A stretch of 64,000 nt of DNA from Alphaproteobacteria bacterium (GCA_020446675.1 JAGREE010000012.1:1-64000), one strand, 5' to 3'. Positions 15,977 to 25,702 are shown, counted from the stretch's first letter. Notes: generated by a model not told the origin, from the sequence alone. Program-made: numbers and translations.

Positions 15977-17725
15977 ATGACCATAAATATCGAAGAGATT
16001 GAAGGTTATCTGGATATCAGAATTCCGGAATCCGATAAATTGACCCTCGAAAGCAGCCGCAGAGTAACCGGGCCCGGGCTTTTGTGGGAAAAACCGGGTG
16101 CCATACTTGATGTCTATGTAAAGGATTTCAAAAAAGAAGATGTCATCGCAACCTGGTTACGTGAAATTAATCAGGTTTTGCAGGCAATTGGCTGGACGAA
16201 GAGCGAAACCAGGACACGTGTTTTTGACACAGGTGTAAATCTGGCTATATCAGCGACAATAGACCTTCTTTATTCTGCCGTTTTTGTGGTTGAAGCCAGT
16301 TGGCATCTGGCTGCCTGTCAATTATTGGGGGAGAAACCGGATTCGTTTGATAAATTAATTGCTGATCTCAAAGACGTTATTAAGAAAGAACAGAACCCCC
16401 CATTGCTGGCTCTTCAGAAAGAAGCTGAGAATAGGAATATTGATGTCCTCTGGGATGATGATTATGTATCCCTTGGACATGGCAAAGGATCACTAAAATG
16501 GGGGATTAATGAAATTCCTTCCCCTGAGTGCGTGGATTGGAAATCTCTTCATAATGTTCCCGTTGCGCTTATTACCGGTACCAACGGAAAGTCAACCAGC
16601 GTGCGCTTATCTTCGACAATTGCTGCCGCAGCAGGTTTTGTCAGTGGGGCGACATCAACCGATTATGTAAAGCTTGGTGATGAAATCCTTGATTATGGTG
16701 ATTATTCAGGACCGGGCGGTGCCCGTATGCTGCTACGGGATAAAAGGCTTGAAATGGCTTTTCTTGAAGTGGCACGGGGCGGCATCCTGCGGCGTGGTCT
16801 GCCACTCAGGCAGGCTTCAGCAGCCCTGGTCACCAATGTTGCTGCCGATCATCTTGGCGAATATGGAATAAATACTGTTGAGCATCTGGCCGATGCAAAA
16901 TTCGCTGTTGCAAGAACGCTTTCAAAAGATGGCGTGCTTGTCCTTAATGCTGATGATCATTATGTAGTTTCAAACGGTCTGCGATCATCAAATAATCTCT
17001 GTTGGTATTCACTTGATAAAAAAAATGATCAGATAGTTAAGGCGCGGCAAGACGGAAAGTTATGCTGCTGGATGGAAAACAGAATTATTCATTATTTTGA
17101 CGGCAGTGAGGTGAGCCTGAAGATTGATGTGTCTGAAATTCCGATCACCATGAATGGGGCAGCGCAGTTTAACATCCATAATGCCATGGGGGTAATTTGT
17201 CTGACCAAAGCAATGGGGATTTCAAATAAGGCGATTATTGACGGGTTGACACATTTCCGATCTACGCCTGAGGATAACCCGGGGCGATGCAATGAATTTT
17301 TGGTAAAAGGTGCCCGTGTATTTGTTGATTTTGCCCATAATCCCCATTCCATAAACGCGATTTCAGATATGCTGAGCAATTTGCCGTCCCGCAGGAAGTT
17401 TTTGCTGATCGGTCAGGCCGGTGACAGATCAGATCAGGATATTATTGATCTGACCAGGGGGGCAATCCGTTTTAAACCCGATCAGGTTGTGACCATGGAT
17501 ATGGTTGCCTATTTAAGGGGACGGGAACCTGGTGAGGCAGCCTCTATCATCAAGGCTGAATGTATTAAAAATGGTATAGATGTATCTAAAATACATCATT
17601 TTCCATCCCCTTCTGAAGGAGCAAAATACATTATTGATCAATTAGAAGAAGGTGACCTTGCCTTGCTTCTGGCACTATCTGAGCGGGATAAAGTATTTGC
17701 CATGCTGAAAGAAGCGGGCGAATAG
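15977..17725 (+). CDS. CphA paralogue lacking the ATP-grasp domain (Mur-ligase type)
   Basis: 582 residues. Residues 1-190 resemble the N-terminal domain of cyanophycin synthetase (SSRRVTGPGLLWEKPGA near 27; YVSLGHGKGSLKWG near 165), then the sequence runs straight into a Mur-ligase domain with P-loop GTNGKSTS near residue 201. The whole ATP-grasp segment present in the neighbouring CphA is absent. By analogy with CphA, only the side-chain ligation (Arg onto beta-carboxyl of Asp) would remain. It begins 5 bases after cphA, so coupling is likely. It may modify the polymer, form a complex with CphA, or act on beta-Asp peptides. It is not CphA2, which keeps its ATP-grasp domain. Confidence 0.8.
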   Translation: MTINIEEIEGYLDIRIPESDKLTLESSRRVTGPGLLWEKPGAILDVYVKDFKKEDVIATWLREINQVLQAIGWTKSETRTRVFDTGVNLAISATIDLLYSAVFVVEASWHLAACQLLGEKPDSFDKLIADLKDVIKKEQNPPLLALQKEAENRNIDVLWDDDYVSLGHGKGSLKWGINEIPSPECVDWKSLHNVPVALITGTNGKSTSVRLSSTIAAAAGFVSGATSTDYVKLGDEILDYGDYSGPGGARMLLRDKRLEMAFLEVARGGILRRGLPLRQASAALVTNVAADHLGEYGINTVEHLADAKFAVARTLSKDGVLVLNADDHYVVSNGLRSSNNLCWYSLDKKNDQIVKARQDGKLCCWMENRIIHYFDGSEVSLKIDVSEIPITMNGAAQFNIHNAMGVICLTKAMGISNKAIIDGLTHFRSTPEDNPGRCNEFLVKGARVFVDFAHNPHSINAISDMLSNLPSRRKFLLIGQAGDRSDQDIIDLTRGAIRFKPDQVVTMDMVAYLRGREPGEAASIIKAECIKNGIDVSKIHHFPSPSEGAKYIIDQLEEGDLALLLALSERDKVFAMLKEAGE

Positions 17726-18616
17726 TTATCGGCAGGGTGCGAAGGTGGTTGATATAATATCCATGCTGTCAGAAACGGCTGCCCGCTTCATTCCGTCCGA
17801 ATTATAGGCCATGGCGATTTCACCTTTTTTATTCACGGCTATAAGCCCGCCATCACCACCCAGTCTTTCCACTTCATCAAGCAGCCGCCAGAGGGCTTCT
17901 TCAAGGCTGTCTCCCGCCAGTTCATATCCATTGGCAGTGGTCAGTGCCCCACCGGCACGAATAAAATATTCGCCGGTTCCTGTACAGGATATGGCAATAT
18001 CCTGATCTGCCCACGTACCGATCCCAATAATGGGTGTATCACCAACCCGGCCAGCTGGCTTTCCAAATACGCCGCCAGTGGAAGTGGCAGCGGCTAAATT
18101 TCCATGAATATCAAGTGCTACTGCACCTACTGTACCATGGAACATTTCGTAATTTTTGATGTCATCTTCTGTTACGCCTATGGGCAGAATATAGTAACTT
18201 TTTGGGTCTAAAACAGATTCAAATCCCTGTTCAGCGGCGAATTTGTTAGCGCCTTCTGCCGTTAACATGACACAAGGTGAATTTTCCAGTACGGCTTTTG
18301 CGACCCCGATGGGGCTAACCACATCCTTAATGGCGGAAACGGATCCGGCTCGGCGGGTATGGCCTTCCATGATGCTTGCATCCAGCTCTACCTGTCCCTC
18401 ATTATTGGGGGCGGAGCCTTTTCCCGCTACATAAAGTCCTGAGCTTTCCAGATTTGCGACCATAATTTCCACAACATCAAGAGCAGATTCTCCGGATCTC
18501 AAAAGCCTTTCCCCTTCTGTGGCAAGCTCCGCAAGATGGGCTTCCACCACTGAATAATCTTCACCGGCTTTGGGTCCGGCACCGCCATGAAGAGCGAGGG
18601 CAAATTTATCAGACAT
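17726..18616 (-). CDS. iaaA: isoaspartyl peptidase/L-asparaginase (Ntn hydrolase)
   Basis: 296 residues of the plant-type asparaginase family, which splits beta-aspartyl dipeptides. The precursor autocleaves at HG|TVGAVAL, making Thr162 the nucleophile, and TSTGG follows at 178-182, as in the E. coli EcAIII enzyme. HGGAGP at 10-15 is the family start. In this setting it should complete cyanophycin breakdown by splitting beta-Asp-Arg into Asp and Arg. The gene is convergent with the synthetase paralogue, and the two stop codons abut, so no terminator fits between them. Confidence 0.92.
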   Translation of the reverse strand: MSDKFALALHGGAGPKAGEDYSVVEAHLAELATEGERLLRSGESALDVVEIMVANLESSGLYVAGKGSAPNNEGQVELDASIMEGHTRRAGSVSAIKDVVSPIGVAKAVLENSPCVMLTAEGANKFAAEQGFESVLDPKSYYILPIGVTEDDIKNYEMFHGTVGAVALDIHGNLAAATSTGGVFGKPAGRVGDTPIIGIGTWADQDIAISCTGTGEYFIRAGGALTTANGYELAGDSLEEALWRLLDEVERLGGDGGLIAVNKKGEIAMAYNSDGMKRAAVSDSMDIISTTFAPCR

Positions 18617-18709
18617 AAAATATTTCCATATAATTCTGTTATGTCTGCATATAGGCTATAACTGTTGAATTGTCGAATAAAATTCGGCTCATTTAACTTT
18701 TTGCTTTTA

Positions 18710-20320
18710 TTAATATATTATAGATTTTCCGTCCAAATTATTTGGTATTTTGATACCTGCAATCGCGGCAAGGGTTGGTGCAACATCGATAGTTCGTACT
18801 TTATCCTTCATTTTAATATCTCCCATCCCATAAAAAATTATTGGTACTGTACGGTCGTATAAATAAGGAGAGCCATGAACAACAGGAGCGGCATCAAAGA
18901 ATGTATTTTCGTTAAATTGTACGACAATACCGTATCTTGCCGGGTGATAATTTCTTTGCCCGTCCCCCCAAAGCGGAAAGTCAGGTATTCGGCCATTGAC
19001 CCATGATTTGCGAAATGCATCAATATAAGGATTTTTGCTTTCTTTTTTTCCATCAATTTCAAGCTGTGTTACGGCATCAAAAACAAAATCAAATTTCTCA
19101 ATAACCTTCTCAAGCGAGAAAACCAGTTCTTCCTCTTTTAAGTTACTGTTTTTTGCATCTTCCTCAACGGCGTCCAGAAGGTCGTTAATTTGTTCACGGG
19201 ATACTCGGGTGCCGCGATTAAACTTTGTTTGTTGATATTCTATTATATCTGGTGCGCCATGATCACCACTAATGGCAATTACGTAATTATCTTTTCCTAT
19301 TCTCTCATCCAGAAAATTTAACAGTCCTCCCAAAGAACGGTCAATTCTGAGTAAAGCATCCAATATTTCCTGACTTCTTCCACCAAAAGCATGTCCTATA
19401 TTATCGGTCGAATTTACTATGATTGCCAAATAGTCTGTGCTGTTATTCTGTCCCAGTTTTTCGCTAACAATTGTGCTTTTTGCTAATGCGAATAACGCTT
19501 CATCAGCAATTGGTGTGTTATAAAACCACTCGTTATATAGCTCTTCTTCAGTCGCTTCTGCAGTTTCGGGTTTTTCATTCACATATTGATGTGGGAAGGT
19601 GAAATTCTTTCCGAAATTCTCATAAGGGGATGCATCAGGTTCAGCGAGGGATCGATATTCATCTGGAATTTCATTATTCCATTCTTCGTTTTTAAATTTT
19701 CTTAGTTCGTTTTCATTAAAATCAGTTAGCCATTTTGGGTAGCAATCAGAATAGTAACTTGAAGTGACAAAGCGGCCCGTTGGTTGATCAAGCCAATAGC
19801 TGGCGTCACTATTTTTACCGCCATAAGCAATAGAGATGGTCTGTCCTGTTGATAGCGCGATAGCCTTAGATCTGGGGTTGTTCTCTTTTATCCAGTCGCT
19901 GATCGTCGGAACATATATATTCTTTGGTGATGCACTGGGACGATCTTTGTTGCCAGTTATCCATGAATTACTATCAGCTATTCCATCAATCCAGCCCCAG
20001 CCATTTTCACGTTCTATCCACCATTCATTTCCCGGGAATCCGTGATGGTTAGGGTACATTCCGGTACTCAGAGTTAAATGTCCAGGAAAGGAATTTGTAA
20101 TGGCATGGTCAACCAGTCCATCTTTTATATAAATGCCATTTTCAAGCACACGTTTGAAGCCATATTTAAATGCAGGTCTGTACCATTTTATATAATCTGA
20201 TTTGAACTGGTCCAGTGTAATTTGAACTATAAGTTTTTTTGAGCTTTCTTCACTATAACTGGTTAGCGAACAGAGGCTTAAACTAATAATGCCAGAAATT
20301 AAAATAATGTATTTTTTCAT
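18710..20320 (-). CDS. exported PafA-type alkaline phosphatase/phosphodiesterase
   Basis: About 536 residues starting at a signal peptide (MKKYIILISGIISLSLCSLT); a longer in-frame start exists but would bury that signal. It belongs to the alkaline phosphatase superfamily branch containing PafA and nucleotide pyrophosphatases. The nucleophile position, before FPGH in ITNSFPGHLTLSTG, is a serine (about residue 77), where PafA and NPP enzymes have threonine. Metal-ligand segments are TLDQFKSDY, VNSTDNIGHAFGG, ISGDHGAPD and APVVHGSPY. It should release phosphate from organic esters in the periplasm. A LytTR regulator gene lies just upstream on the same strand. Confidence 0.8.
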   Translation of the reverse strand: MKKYIILISGIISLSLCSLTSYSEESSKKLIVQITLDQFKSDYIKWYRPAFKYGFKRVLENGIYIKDGLVDHAITNSFPGHLTLSTGMYPNHHGFPGNEWWIERENGWGWIDGIADSNSWITGNKDRPSASPKNIYVPTISDWIKENNPRSKAIALSTGQTISIAYGGKNSDASYWLDQPTGRFVTSSYYSDCYPKWLTDFNENELRKFKNEEWNNEIPDEYRSLAEPDASPYENFGKNFTFPHQYVNEKPETAEATEEELYNEWFYNTPIADEALFALAKSTIVSEKLGQNNSTDYLAIIVNSTDNIGHAFGGRSQEILDALLRIDRSLGGLLNFLDERIGKDNYVIAISGDHGAPDIIEYQQTKFNRGTRVSREQINDLLDAVEEDAKNSNLKEEELVFSLEKVIEKFDFVFDAVTQLEIDGKKESKNPYIDAFRKSWVNGRIPDFPLWGDGQRNYHPARYGIVVQFNENTFFDAAPVVHGSPYLYDRTVPIIFYGMGDIKMKDKVRTIDVAPTLAAIAGIKIPNNLDGKSIIY

Positions 20321-20433
20321 ATTTTCAGCCGTTTTGTGGTTATTGATTAGCAACGGGCTGATTGAATAACGAACATTAATTCTTTTCAAGTAGTTTGCAG
20401 TGAACAATCGATATTATGCAGTGAAAGTTATGG

Positions 20434-21216
20434 CTATAGAGTGTGTTTCTTAAGGGCTGACTTTAAACGGGAAAGTCCGGCACGACTAATTTTTACTTTG
20501 TCGCCATTTTTCATTACCGCAATTGATGCGTGTTCCAACGCCTTAAGATGGCTTACATTTATTATTGCTGATCTGTGTATCTGGATAAAATCCTCTGCAG
20601 GAAGATTGTAATAAATTTCCTTCAAAGAAAGCCTAACATGGTATTTATGTTCATCCGTATGAATTCTGGCGCAATAGCCATCTGCTTCTATCCAGATAAT
20701 TTCCTCAATTGATATCAGACTTGTCTTGCCTCTTTCTTTAACTTCGAGAACCTTAATATTTACTATGCCTTTTTCTTCGGATGAAGAAAGTAGATCAATA
20801 TGTCTGTAGAATAGGACAAGCAGGGCTATAATAATGACATCAATAATGAGCCAGAAAATAAAAAAGAAAGGATATACGCCGTAGCGGGTTTCAGGAAAAT
20901 TGAGGTAGGGACTAAAATTATTGCCGATAACGACAAACCAACCCAGATGAAACACCAGAAATAATACAAGTAGAAGATAATTTATCCAATTTCGACTAAA
21001 ATAATTCTTTCCGTAATAGTATTTTCTATAAAAAGCAAAAATGACGAGTGGTAACCAAATTATTAGCTGCCAGATTAGTACATTAGAAAACTCAACCAGC
21101 TTTCGTGCACTTTCAATCCGCCAATAAATAGCGGAAGCCATCAGTACTGCAATAGCCAGTAATATCCATATTTCAGCGTATATTTTCTTTAATAGGTTCA
21201 TTATCTTTTTTACCAT
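20434..21216 (-). CDS. membrane-anchored LytTR-type transcription regulator
   Basis: 260 residues. The first 140 hold four hydrophobic segments (about 16-33, 45-61, 77-98, 116-138), and the last 110 form a LytTR DNA-binding domain (IIWIEADGYCARIHT, FIQIHRSAIINVSHLKALE). No phospho-acceptor receiver domain is present, so it is not a classic two-component regulator; signal may come through the membrane part. It is oriented toward the phosphatase gene, 113 bases downstream, which could be its target. The neighbours give no hint of a dedicated kinase. Confidence 0.78.
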   Translation of the reverse strand: MVKKIMNLLKKIYAEIWILLAIAVLMASAIYWRIESARKLVEFSNVLIWQLIIWLPLVIFAFYRKYYYGKNYFSRNWINYLLLVLFLVFHLGWFVVIGNNFSPYLNFPETRYGVYPFFFIFWLIIDVIIIALLVLFYRHIDLLSSSEEKGIVNIKVLEVKERGKTSLISIEEIIWIEADGYCARIHTDEHKYHVRLSLKEIYYNLPAEDFIQIHRSAIINVSHLKALEHASIAVMKNGDKVKISRAGLSRLKSALKKHTL

Positions 21217-21267
21217 ATTGAAATATAAAGATAATTACATAGGCAGGCGGCTTAGGTGCGATATAAA

Positions 21268-21813
21268 TTATAATCTTGATAATTCAACCAATTTCATAAC
21301 CGACTTAAGATTACGCGTTGTTGCCTTAGTTTTCAATTTATTCTCAATAAATAGATTGGACAGTTTTGTTTTTCCATAACCATTTGGACAATGAAGATAA
21401 ATGGCACGATTGCCAAATATCAGCTTTTCTGGTTCTTTAACATAGTCCAGCAATTTTTCTTTTAAGGCTTTATCAGGGTTCTGATCGAGAAATGTAATTA
21501 AAATTTTTGTACCGTCCTGTTCAGGATCAAATTCTTTAAAAGGTAACTCCTCTAAAACCTTGCAAAATTCCAGAGCATTTCTGACATCAACATGAACTGA
21601 AAAATTATATTGTGTCTCAATGGCCTGCTCAATCTGATTTTTAATTTGGTCTGGATCTTTTAAAGTATGATTGAATATTACATTTCCGCTTTGGATATAG
21701 GTCGTGACATTTTGTGCTCCCTTACTTTCATAAAGGGTTTTCAGATCAGTCATTTTTATACTTTTCTGACCCGAAACATTTATACCACGCAATATAGAAA
21801 TAAATTTATCCAT
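21268..21813 (-). CDS. DUF1697 family protein
   Basis: 181 residues matching the DUF1697 family: the start KFISILRGINVSGQKSIKMTDL and the middle TYIQSGNVIFN are its hallmarks. Biochemical role is not established. It is the last gene of a six-gene operon running leftward from 25557 and overlaps the preceding YkgJ-like gene by 8 bases, so it is surely co-transcribed. Whether it takes part in aromatic catabolism or is just a passenger cannot be told. Confidence 0.85.
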   Translation of the reverse strand: MDKFISILRGINVSGQKSIKMTDLKTLYESKGAQNVTTYIQSGNVIFNHTLKDPDQIKNQIEQAIETQYNFSVHVDVRNALEFCKVLEELPFKEFDPEQDGTKILITFLDQNPDKALKEKLLDYVKEPEKLIFGNRAIYLHCPNGYGKTKLSNLFIENKLKTKATTRNLKSVMKLVELSRL

Positions 21814-22414
21814 TTTGCGGTGCTATGACCTTCCCATCTCTGATGAAAATTTTGCGTTTGGAATGTTTAATGCAACTTTTTAACGCTGAAGACAGGCTAT
21901 CTTTTAACAGGGGAAAATTTCCGGTTTCAATAAGAGGTCTCAGTCGGTCATTAAGAAACACCATTCTAAGCTCATGACGCGGTTTTGCATAGGAGATAAA
22001 ACAGGGAATACCTTTCATAATATATCCACATAATGTTTCTATGAAAATCAGATCTTCAACAACGGCTTTACGACCAATAATTTCGAAATTAAGAGCAATT
22101 TTCCCTTCATATCCAGGGGGAATATTGTCATATTCTCTTTTAATCAGAACGCCACTTTTGTCTGGTCTCCAGTCCTCACCAAGCAGCGGCAAAAAGCGCC
22201 ACATGCAGAACCACTCCCGGCAGGTTTTTGGGCGGGTCTGATAGATGCTGCATCCGCCAGTTTTATTTAAATGCCTGCATTTGACGCCGGGTAGCTTAAC
22301 CAGCTCCGGGTCTTGGATAATTAATTCAACACAGCAAGCTGTACAGTTGCCACACTCTCTGTCTTTTACGAGTAATTCAGTGTCCACTTTTCTTGCCCTC
22401 TGCCTAGGGTTCAA
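21806..22414 (-). CDS. YkgJ-family cysteine-cluster protein
   Basis: 202 residues with the YkgJ/zinc-iron chelating cluster: CGNCTACC at 22-29, then C51, C60 and a C in RPKTCREWFC near 70-76. Such proteins are thought to bind Zn or an Fe-S cluster, with no agreed activity. Overlaps of 11 bases with the RidA gene before it and 8 with the DUF1697 gene after it indicate translational coupling. No signal peptide. Confidence 0.82.
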   Translation of the reverse strand: MNPRQRARKVDTELLVKDRECGNCTACCVELIIQDPELVKLPGVKCRHLNKTGGCSIYQTRPKTCREWFCMWRFLPLLGEDWRPDKSGVLIKREYDNIPPGYEGKIALNFEIIGRKAVVEDLIFIETLCGYIMKGIPCFISYAKPRHELRMVFLNDRLRPLIETGNFPLLKDSLSSALKSCIKHSKRKIFIRDGKVIAPQNG

Positions 22415-22799
22415 TTACTGCAGTCGTTTCAATTTCAATCTTTGCCCTGTCTTCCATGAGTGCGGAAACTTCCACACAGGCCATGGCGGGAAAATTTTTA
22501 CCTATTACCTCGCGGTATATAGCCCCTATTTCTTTTAAATTATCAAGATATTCCTGTTTATCGGTAATATACCATGTCATACGGACAATATGTTCCGGTC
22601 CTGCGTTGTCTGTTTTTAGTACTGTGACTATATTTTCGAGCGTTTTGCGAAACTGATCCGTTAGTCTGTCGCTTTCAAATTCCTCATCTTCGTTCCAGCC
22701 GATCAGCCCGGCGATATAAATTGTCCTGCCACTTTTTACACTGACAGCGTTTGAATATCCTTTTGGTCTTGGCCATCCTTCCGGCAAAAGATGTTTCAT
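22404..22799 (-). CDS. RidA-family protein, atypical active site
   Basis: 131 residues, a single RidA/YjgF domain in the cytoplasm. The C-terminal glutamate of the family is kept (KIEIETTA), but the usual arginine-bearing PATRT/PARS segment reads FPAMACVEV, so the carboxylate-binding arginine is missing. Such members may act on CoA-linked or uncharged imines or enamines instead of free amino-acid imines. Position inside the acyl-CoA operon (one base from the acyl-CoA dehydrogenase stop) fits removal of the ring amino group after reduction of 2-aminobenzoyl-CoA. That role is inference. Confidence 0.83.
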   Translation of the reverse strand: MKHLLPEGWPRPKGYSNAVSVKSGRTIYIAGLIGWNEDEEFESDRLTDQFRKTLENIVTVLKTDNAGPEHIVRMTWYITDKQEYLDNLKEIGAIYREVIGKNFPAMACVEVSALMEDRAKIEIETTAVIEP

Positions 22800-23987
22800 T
22801 TATGAATTTTCCTTATGAGTTTGCAAAAGCTGTCGGGCAATGATAATTTTCTGTACTTCGGTTGCCCCTTCGTAAATACGAAGAGCCCTGATTTCACGGT
22901 ATAATTCTTCAACCTTAACGCCGCTGACGACGCCCATACCGCCAAAAATCTGAACCGCTTTGTCAATAACATTTTGTGCGGTTTCCGTTGCATGCATTTT
23001 TGCCATGGCCGCTTCACGGGTGACGCGTTGCTTCAATTTGTCGTGGGTCCAGGCAGCCCTGTAAATAAGCAGCGCACTAGTGTCTACATCAACGGCACTC
23101 TCGGCCAGCATGCCCTGCACCAATTGCAGGTTATGAAGTGGTGCACCAAAAAGATGACGGTGATTGGTACGCTCAACTGCTTCACTTAATGCCCGGCGAG
23201 CAAAGCCAAGTGCGGCGGCGCCAACGGTTGAGCGGAAAATATCAAGCGTTGCCATAGCAGCTTTGAAACCATCACCAGCCGTACCAAGCAGCTTTTCTTT
23301 TGAAATTTTACAATTTTTAAAGCTAATCGTTGCCAGTGGATGCGGGGCAATAACCTCAATGCGCTCTGTAATTTCAAGACCGGGCGTATCAGCATCAATG
23401 ATCATTGCGGAAAGCCCCTTTGCCCCCGGTGCTTCCCCGGTGCGGACAAAAAGCACATAATAATCGGCAATGCCGCCATTGGAAATATATGTTTTAGCCC
23501 CGTTGATCAGATAATGATCCCCTTTATCCTCGGCTGTGGTCGTCATATTGGCGACATCAGACCCGCTTTCAAGCTCGGTGAGAGCGAAGGCGGCTATTTT
23601 TCTGCCACTTGCCACATCCGGCAGATAGTTCTTTTTAATATCATTCCTGCCAAACAGGGTTATTGTTCCACTGCCCAGCCCCTGCATGGCAAAAACAAAA
23701 TCGGCCAGGCCATCATATCTTGCCAGTGTTTCACGGATCAGGCAAAGAGACCTGACATCAAATTCCTCAAATATGCCGCCATATTCTTTGGGGATTACAT
23801 ATTTTAGCCAACCACCTTTTGCCAGTTTGACAAGGATATCCCGGCATGCCTGATCAACGTTGTCATGATCTTGATGTTCGGTCAGGTTTTCCTGGCACCA
23901 GTTTTCGATTTTTGCTGCGAGGTCACGGTGGTGATCCTCAAAAAACGGCCATTCCAGATAGCTTTTATCAACAATAATTTTTGTCAT
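22800..23987 (-). CDS. acyl-CoA dehydrogenase
   Basis: 395 residues, standard length for FAD-dependent acyl-CoA dehydrogenases, which form the 2,3-double bond of acyl-CoAs and pass electrons to ETF. Seen are [17 protein letters not shown] near 125, the C-terminal FGGMGV and [10 protein letters not shown], with Glu373 at the catalytic base position of the MCAD type. It overlaps the enoyl-CoA hydratase gene by one base. Within this operon it likely oxidises an alicyclic or dicarboxylic CoA intermediate of the aromatic pathway. Confidence 0.9.
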   Translation of the reverse strand: MTKIIVDKSYLEWPFFEDHHRDLAAKIENWCQENLTEHQDHDNVDQACRDILVKLAKGGWLKYVIPKEYGGIFEEFDVRSLCLIRETLARYDGLADFVFAMQGLGSGTITLFGRNDIKKNYLPDVASGRKIAAFALTELESGSDVANMTTTAEDKGDHYLINGAKTYISNGGIADYYVLFVRTGEAPGAKGLSAMIIDADTPGLEITERIEVIAPHPLATISFKNCKISKEKLLGTAGDGFKAAMATLDIFRSTVGAAALGFARRALSEAVERTNHRHLFGAPLHNLQLVQGMLAESAVDVDTSALLIYRAAWTHDKLKQRVTREAAMAKMHATETAQNVIDKAVQIFGGMGVVSGVKVEELYREIRALRIYEGATEVQKIIIARQLLQTHKENS

Positions 23988-24796
23988 TAATCGCCCTCGA
24001 AAACCGGTTTTTCTTTATTGACGAAGGCATGATAGGCACGTTCGAAATCTTTGGTCTGCATACAAATAGCCTGGGCCTGTGCTTCGGCCTCGATAGCCGT
24101 GTCTAGGCCCATATTCCATTCATGATTAAGCTGGTTTTTGGTTATACCATTAGCGAATGTGGGCCCACTGGCAATTTTACGTGCCATCTTCATTGCCGCA
24201 TCCATAAGCTCATCCGGATCGGTAAGCTGATTGAAATAACCCCATCTTTCCCCTTCCTCACCAGACATGGTTCTCCCTAAAAATAAAAGCTCAGCTGCGC
24301 GGCCCTGCCCGATAATCCGCGGCAGGATGGCACAGGCCCCCATATCACATCCGGCAAGGCCTACTTTATTAAACAAAAAAGCGGTTTTAGAGTCCGGTGT
24401 TCCGATCCGAAGATCACTGGCCATTGGAATAATGGCCCCAGCACCAACAGATATACCATCAACAGCTGCGATGACCGGCTGGGGGCAGGCACGGATTGCT
24501 TTTACCAAATCTCCGGTCATCCGGGTAAAATCCAGCAGTTCCGTCATATTCATTTTTATCAGCGGGCCAATTATGTCATGAACATCGCCGCCGGATGAAA
24601 AATTACCCCCATTTGGACCAAAAATCACTATCTTGACATCCTTGACATAGCAAAGGGCGCGAAACAGGTCGCGAAGCTCGGCATAGCTCTCAAATGTGAG
24701 CGGATTTTTCCGATCAGGCCGGTTAAGGGTTATGGTTGCGATACCCTCTTCATAGGACCAGCAGAAATGTTCAGGTTTATAGGTTTCTGGGTTCAT
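23987..24796 (-). CDS. enoyl-CoA hydratase/isomerase
   Basis: 269 residues of the crotonase family. The CoA-binding and oxyanion segments are visible: [11 protein letters not shown] near 72 and [19 protein letters not shown] near 120. The usual catalytic glutamates are not obvious: the segment is [18 protein letters not shown], so it may be a hydrolase- or isomerase-type crotonase. It overlaps the SDR gene by 4 bases and the dehydrogenase by 1. Likely substrate: a ring-derived enoyl-CoA; ring opening is a possibility. Confidence 0.86.
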   Translation of the reverse strand: MNPETYKPEHFCWSYEEGIATITLNRPDRKNPLTFESYAELRDLFRALCYVKDVKIVIFGPNGGNFSSGGDVHDIIGPLIKMNMTELLDFTRMTGDLVKAIRACPQPVIAAVDGISVGAGAIIPMASDLRIGTPDSKTAFLFNKVGLAGCDMGACAILPRIIGQGRAAELLFLGRTMSGEEGERWGYFNQLTDPDELMDAAMKMARKIASGPTFANGITKNQLNHEWNMGLDTAIEAEAQAQAICMQTKDFERAYHAFVNKEKPVFEGD

Positions 24797-25557
24797 AAAT
24801 CTGTCCTTGAGTTGCCGTCTATTACAATGGCCTGTCCGTTAATATTATCGCTTTTAGCCTGACATAATTTTATCACCAGATTTGCTATCTCCTCTGGCTC
24901 TACCAACCGCTTCTGGTTGGCGGCTTTCAATATGCCCGCTAATGCATCCTGCCTGTTTCGGCCGGTTTTTTCCATCACATTTATTATTGATTGTTCGACC
25001 ATATCTGTATTTGTAAAGCCCGGGCAGATGGCATTGACGGTGACATTGGTTTTTGTAAGCTCAAGCGCCAGTGATTTTGTCAGCCCAACAACCCCGTGCT
25101 TAGCTGCGCTGTAGGCCGTGGTATAGGCGCACCCTTCTACCCCGGCTGTGCTGGCAATATTGATAATACGGCCATGATCGGTGTTCATAATGTCATTATA
25201 TGCAGCACGTGTTGTCAGATACACACTGGTTAAATTCACCGCCAAAGTATTTTCCCAGTCTTTAAGCGATGTTTTGTTAAAAGGAGCCGCTTTGGCAGCA
25301 CCGGCATTATTGACCAGGATGGATATGGGGGCTCTTTTAGAAGCATTTGCAAATGCCTGCTCTATGTTATTATTATCCGTTACATCAACCTGTTCTGCAA
25401 AAATCAATTTATTTTTCTTTGCTACCTGGTCCAGCCGGTCTTTGTTTCTGCCCATTATGGTCACGCGTGCTCCTTCAGCCAGCAATGCCATAGTGATTGC
25501 CAGGCCGATGCCAGTTGCCCCGCCGGTGACCACGGCATGCTTATCGGATAGTGACAT
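24793..25557 (-). CDS. short-chain dehydrogenase/reductase
   Basis: 254 residues, classical SDR with the NAD(P)-binding motif TGGATGIG (11-18), NNAG at 83-86, and catalytic Ser136, Tyr149 and Lys153 in the YSAAK segment. It is the first gene of the leftward operon, whose promoter region holds the shared TTACATGTAA palindrome. The likely step is oxidation of a 3-hydroxyacyl-CoA or a ring hydroxyl in the pathway. Confidence 0.88.
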   Translation of the reverse strand: MSLSDKHAVVTGGATGIGLAITMALLAEGARVTIMGRNKDRLDQVAKKNKLIFAEQVDVTDNNNIEQAFANASKRAPISILVNNAGAAKAAPFNKTSLKDWENTLAVNLTSVYLTTRAAYNDIMNTDHGRIINIASTAGVEGCAYTTAYSAAKHGVVGLTKSLALELTKTNVTVNAICPGFTNTDMVEQSIINVMEKTGRNRQDALAGILKAANQKRLVEPEEIANLVIKLCQAKSDNINGQAIVIDGNSRTDL

Positions 25558-25578
25558 AAAGACCCTTTCATAATATCA

Positions 25579-25588
25579 TTACATGTAA
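25579..25588. promoter_or_regulatory. palindrome TTACATGTAA, candidate MarR operator (copy 1)
   Basis: A perfect 10-bp palindrome lies between the divergent SDR and cyclase operons. The identical sequence occurs at 32643-32652 before the 2-aminobenzoyl-CoA monooxygenase gene. Two MarR genes lie in the same cluster. MarR dimers commonly bind palindromes of this size, so it is a plausible shared operator. Confidence 0.6.
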
Positions 25589-25702
25589 GGTAAAAAGAGA
25601 TGCGAGCTGGAGCAAGCAAATTATTCACAAGCCGTCAAATATGATATTATTTGCAAAATCAAATGATTCGTGGGAAAAATGATAAAAAGGGAGAATTCAG
25701 TA

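Noticed and set aside
15977-17725. Annotation as CphA2 (dipeptide-polymerising synthetase)
   Set aside because: CphA2 keeps an ATP-grasp domain and is far longer; here that domain is absent.
20321-20407. Upstream extension of the PafA-type phosphatase
   Set aside because: The extra 29 residues are polar and precede a normal signal peptide, so the ATG at 20320 is preferred.
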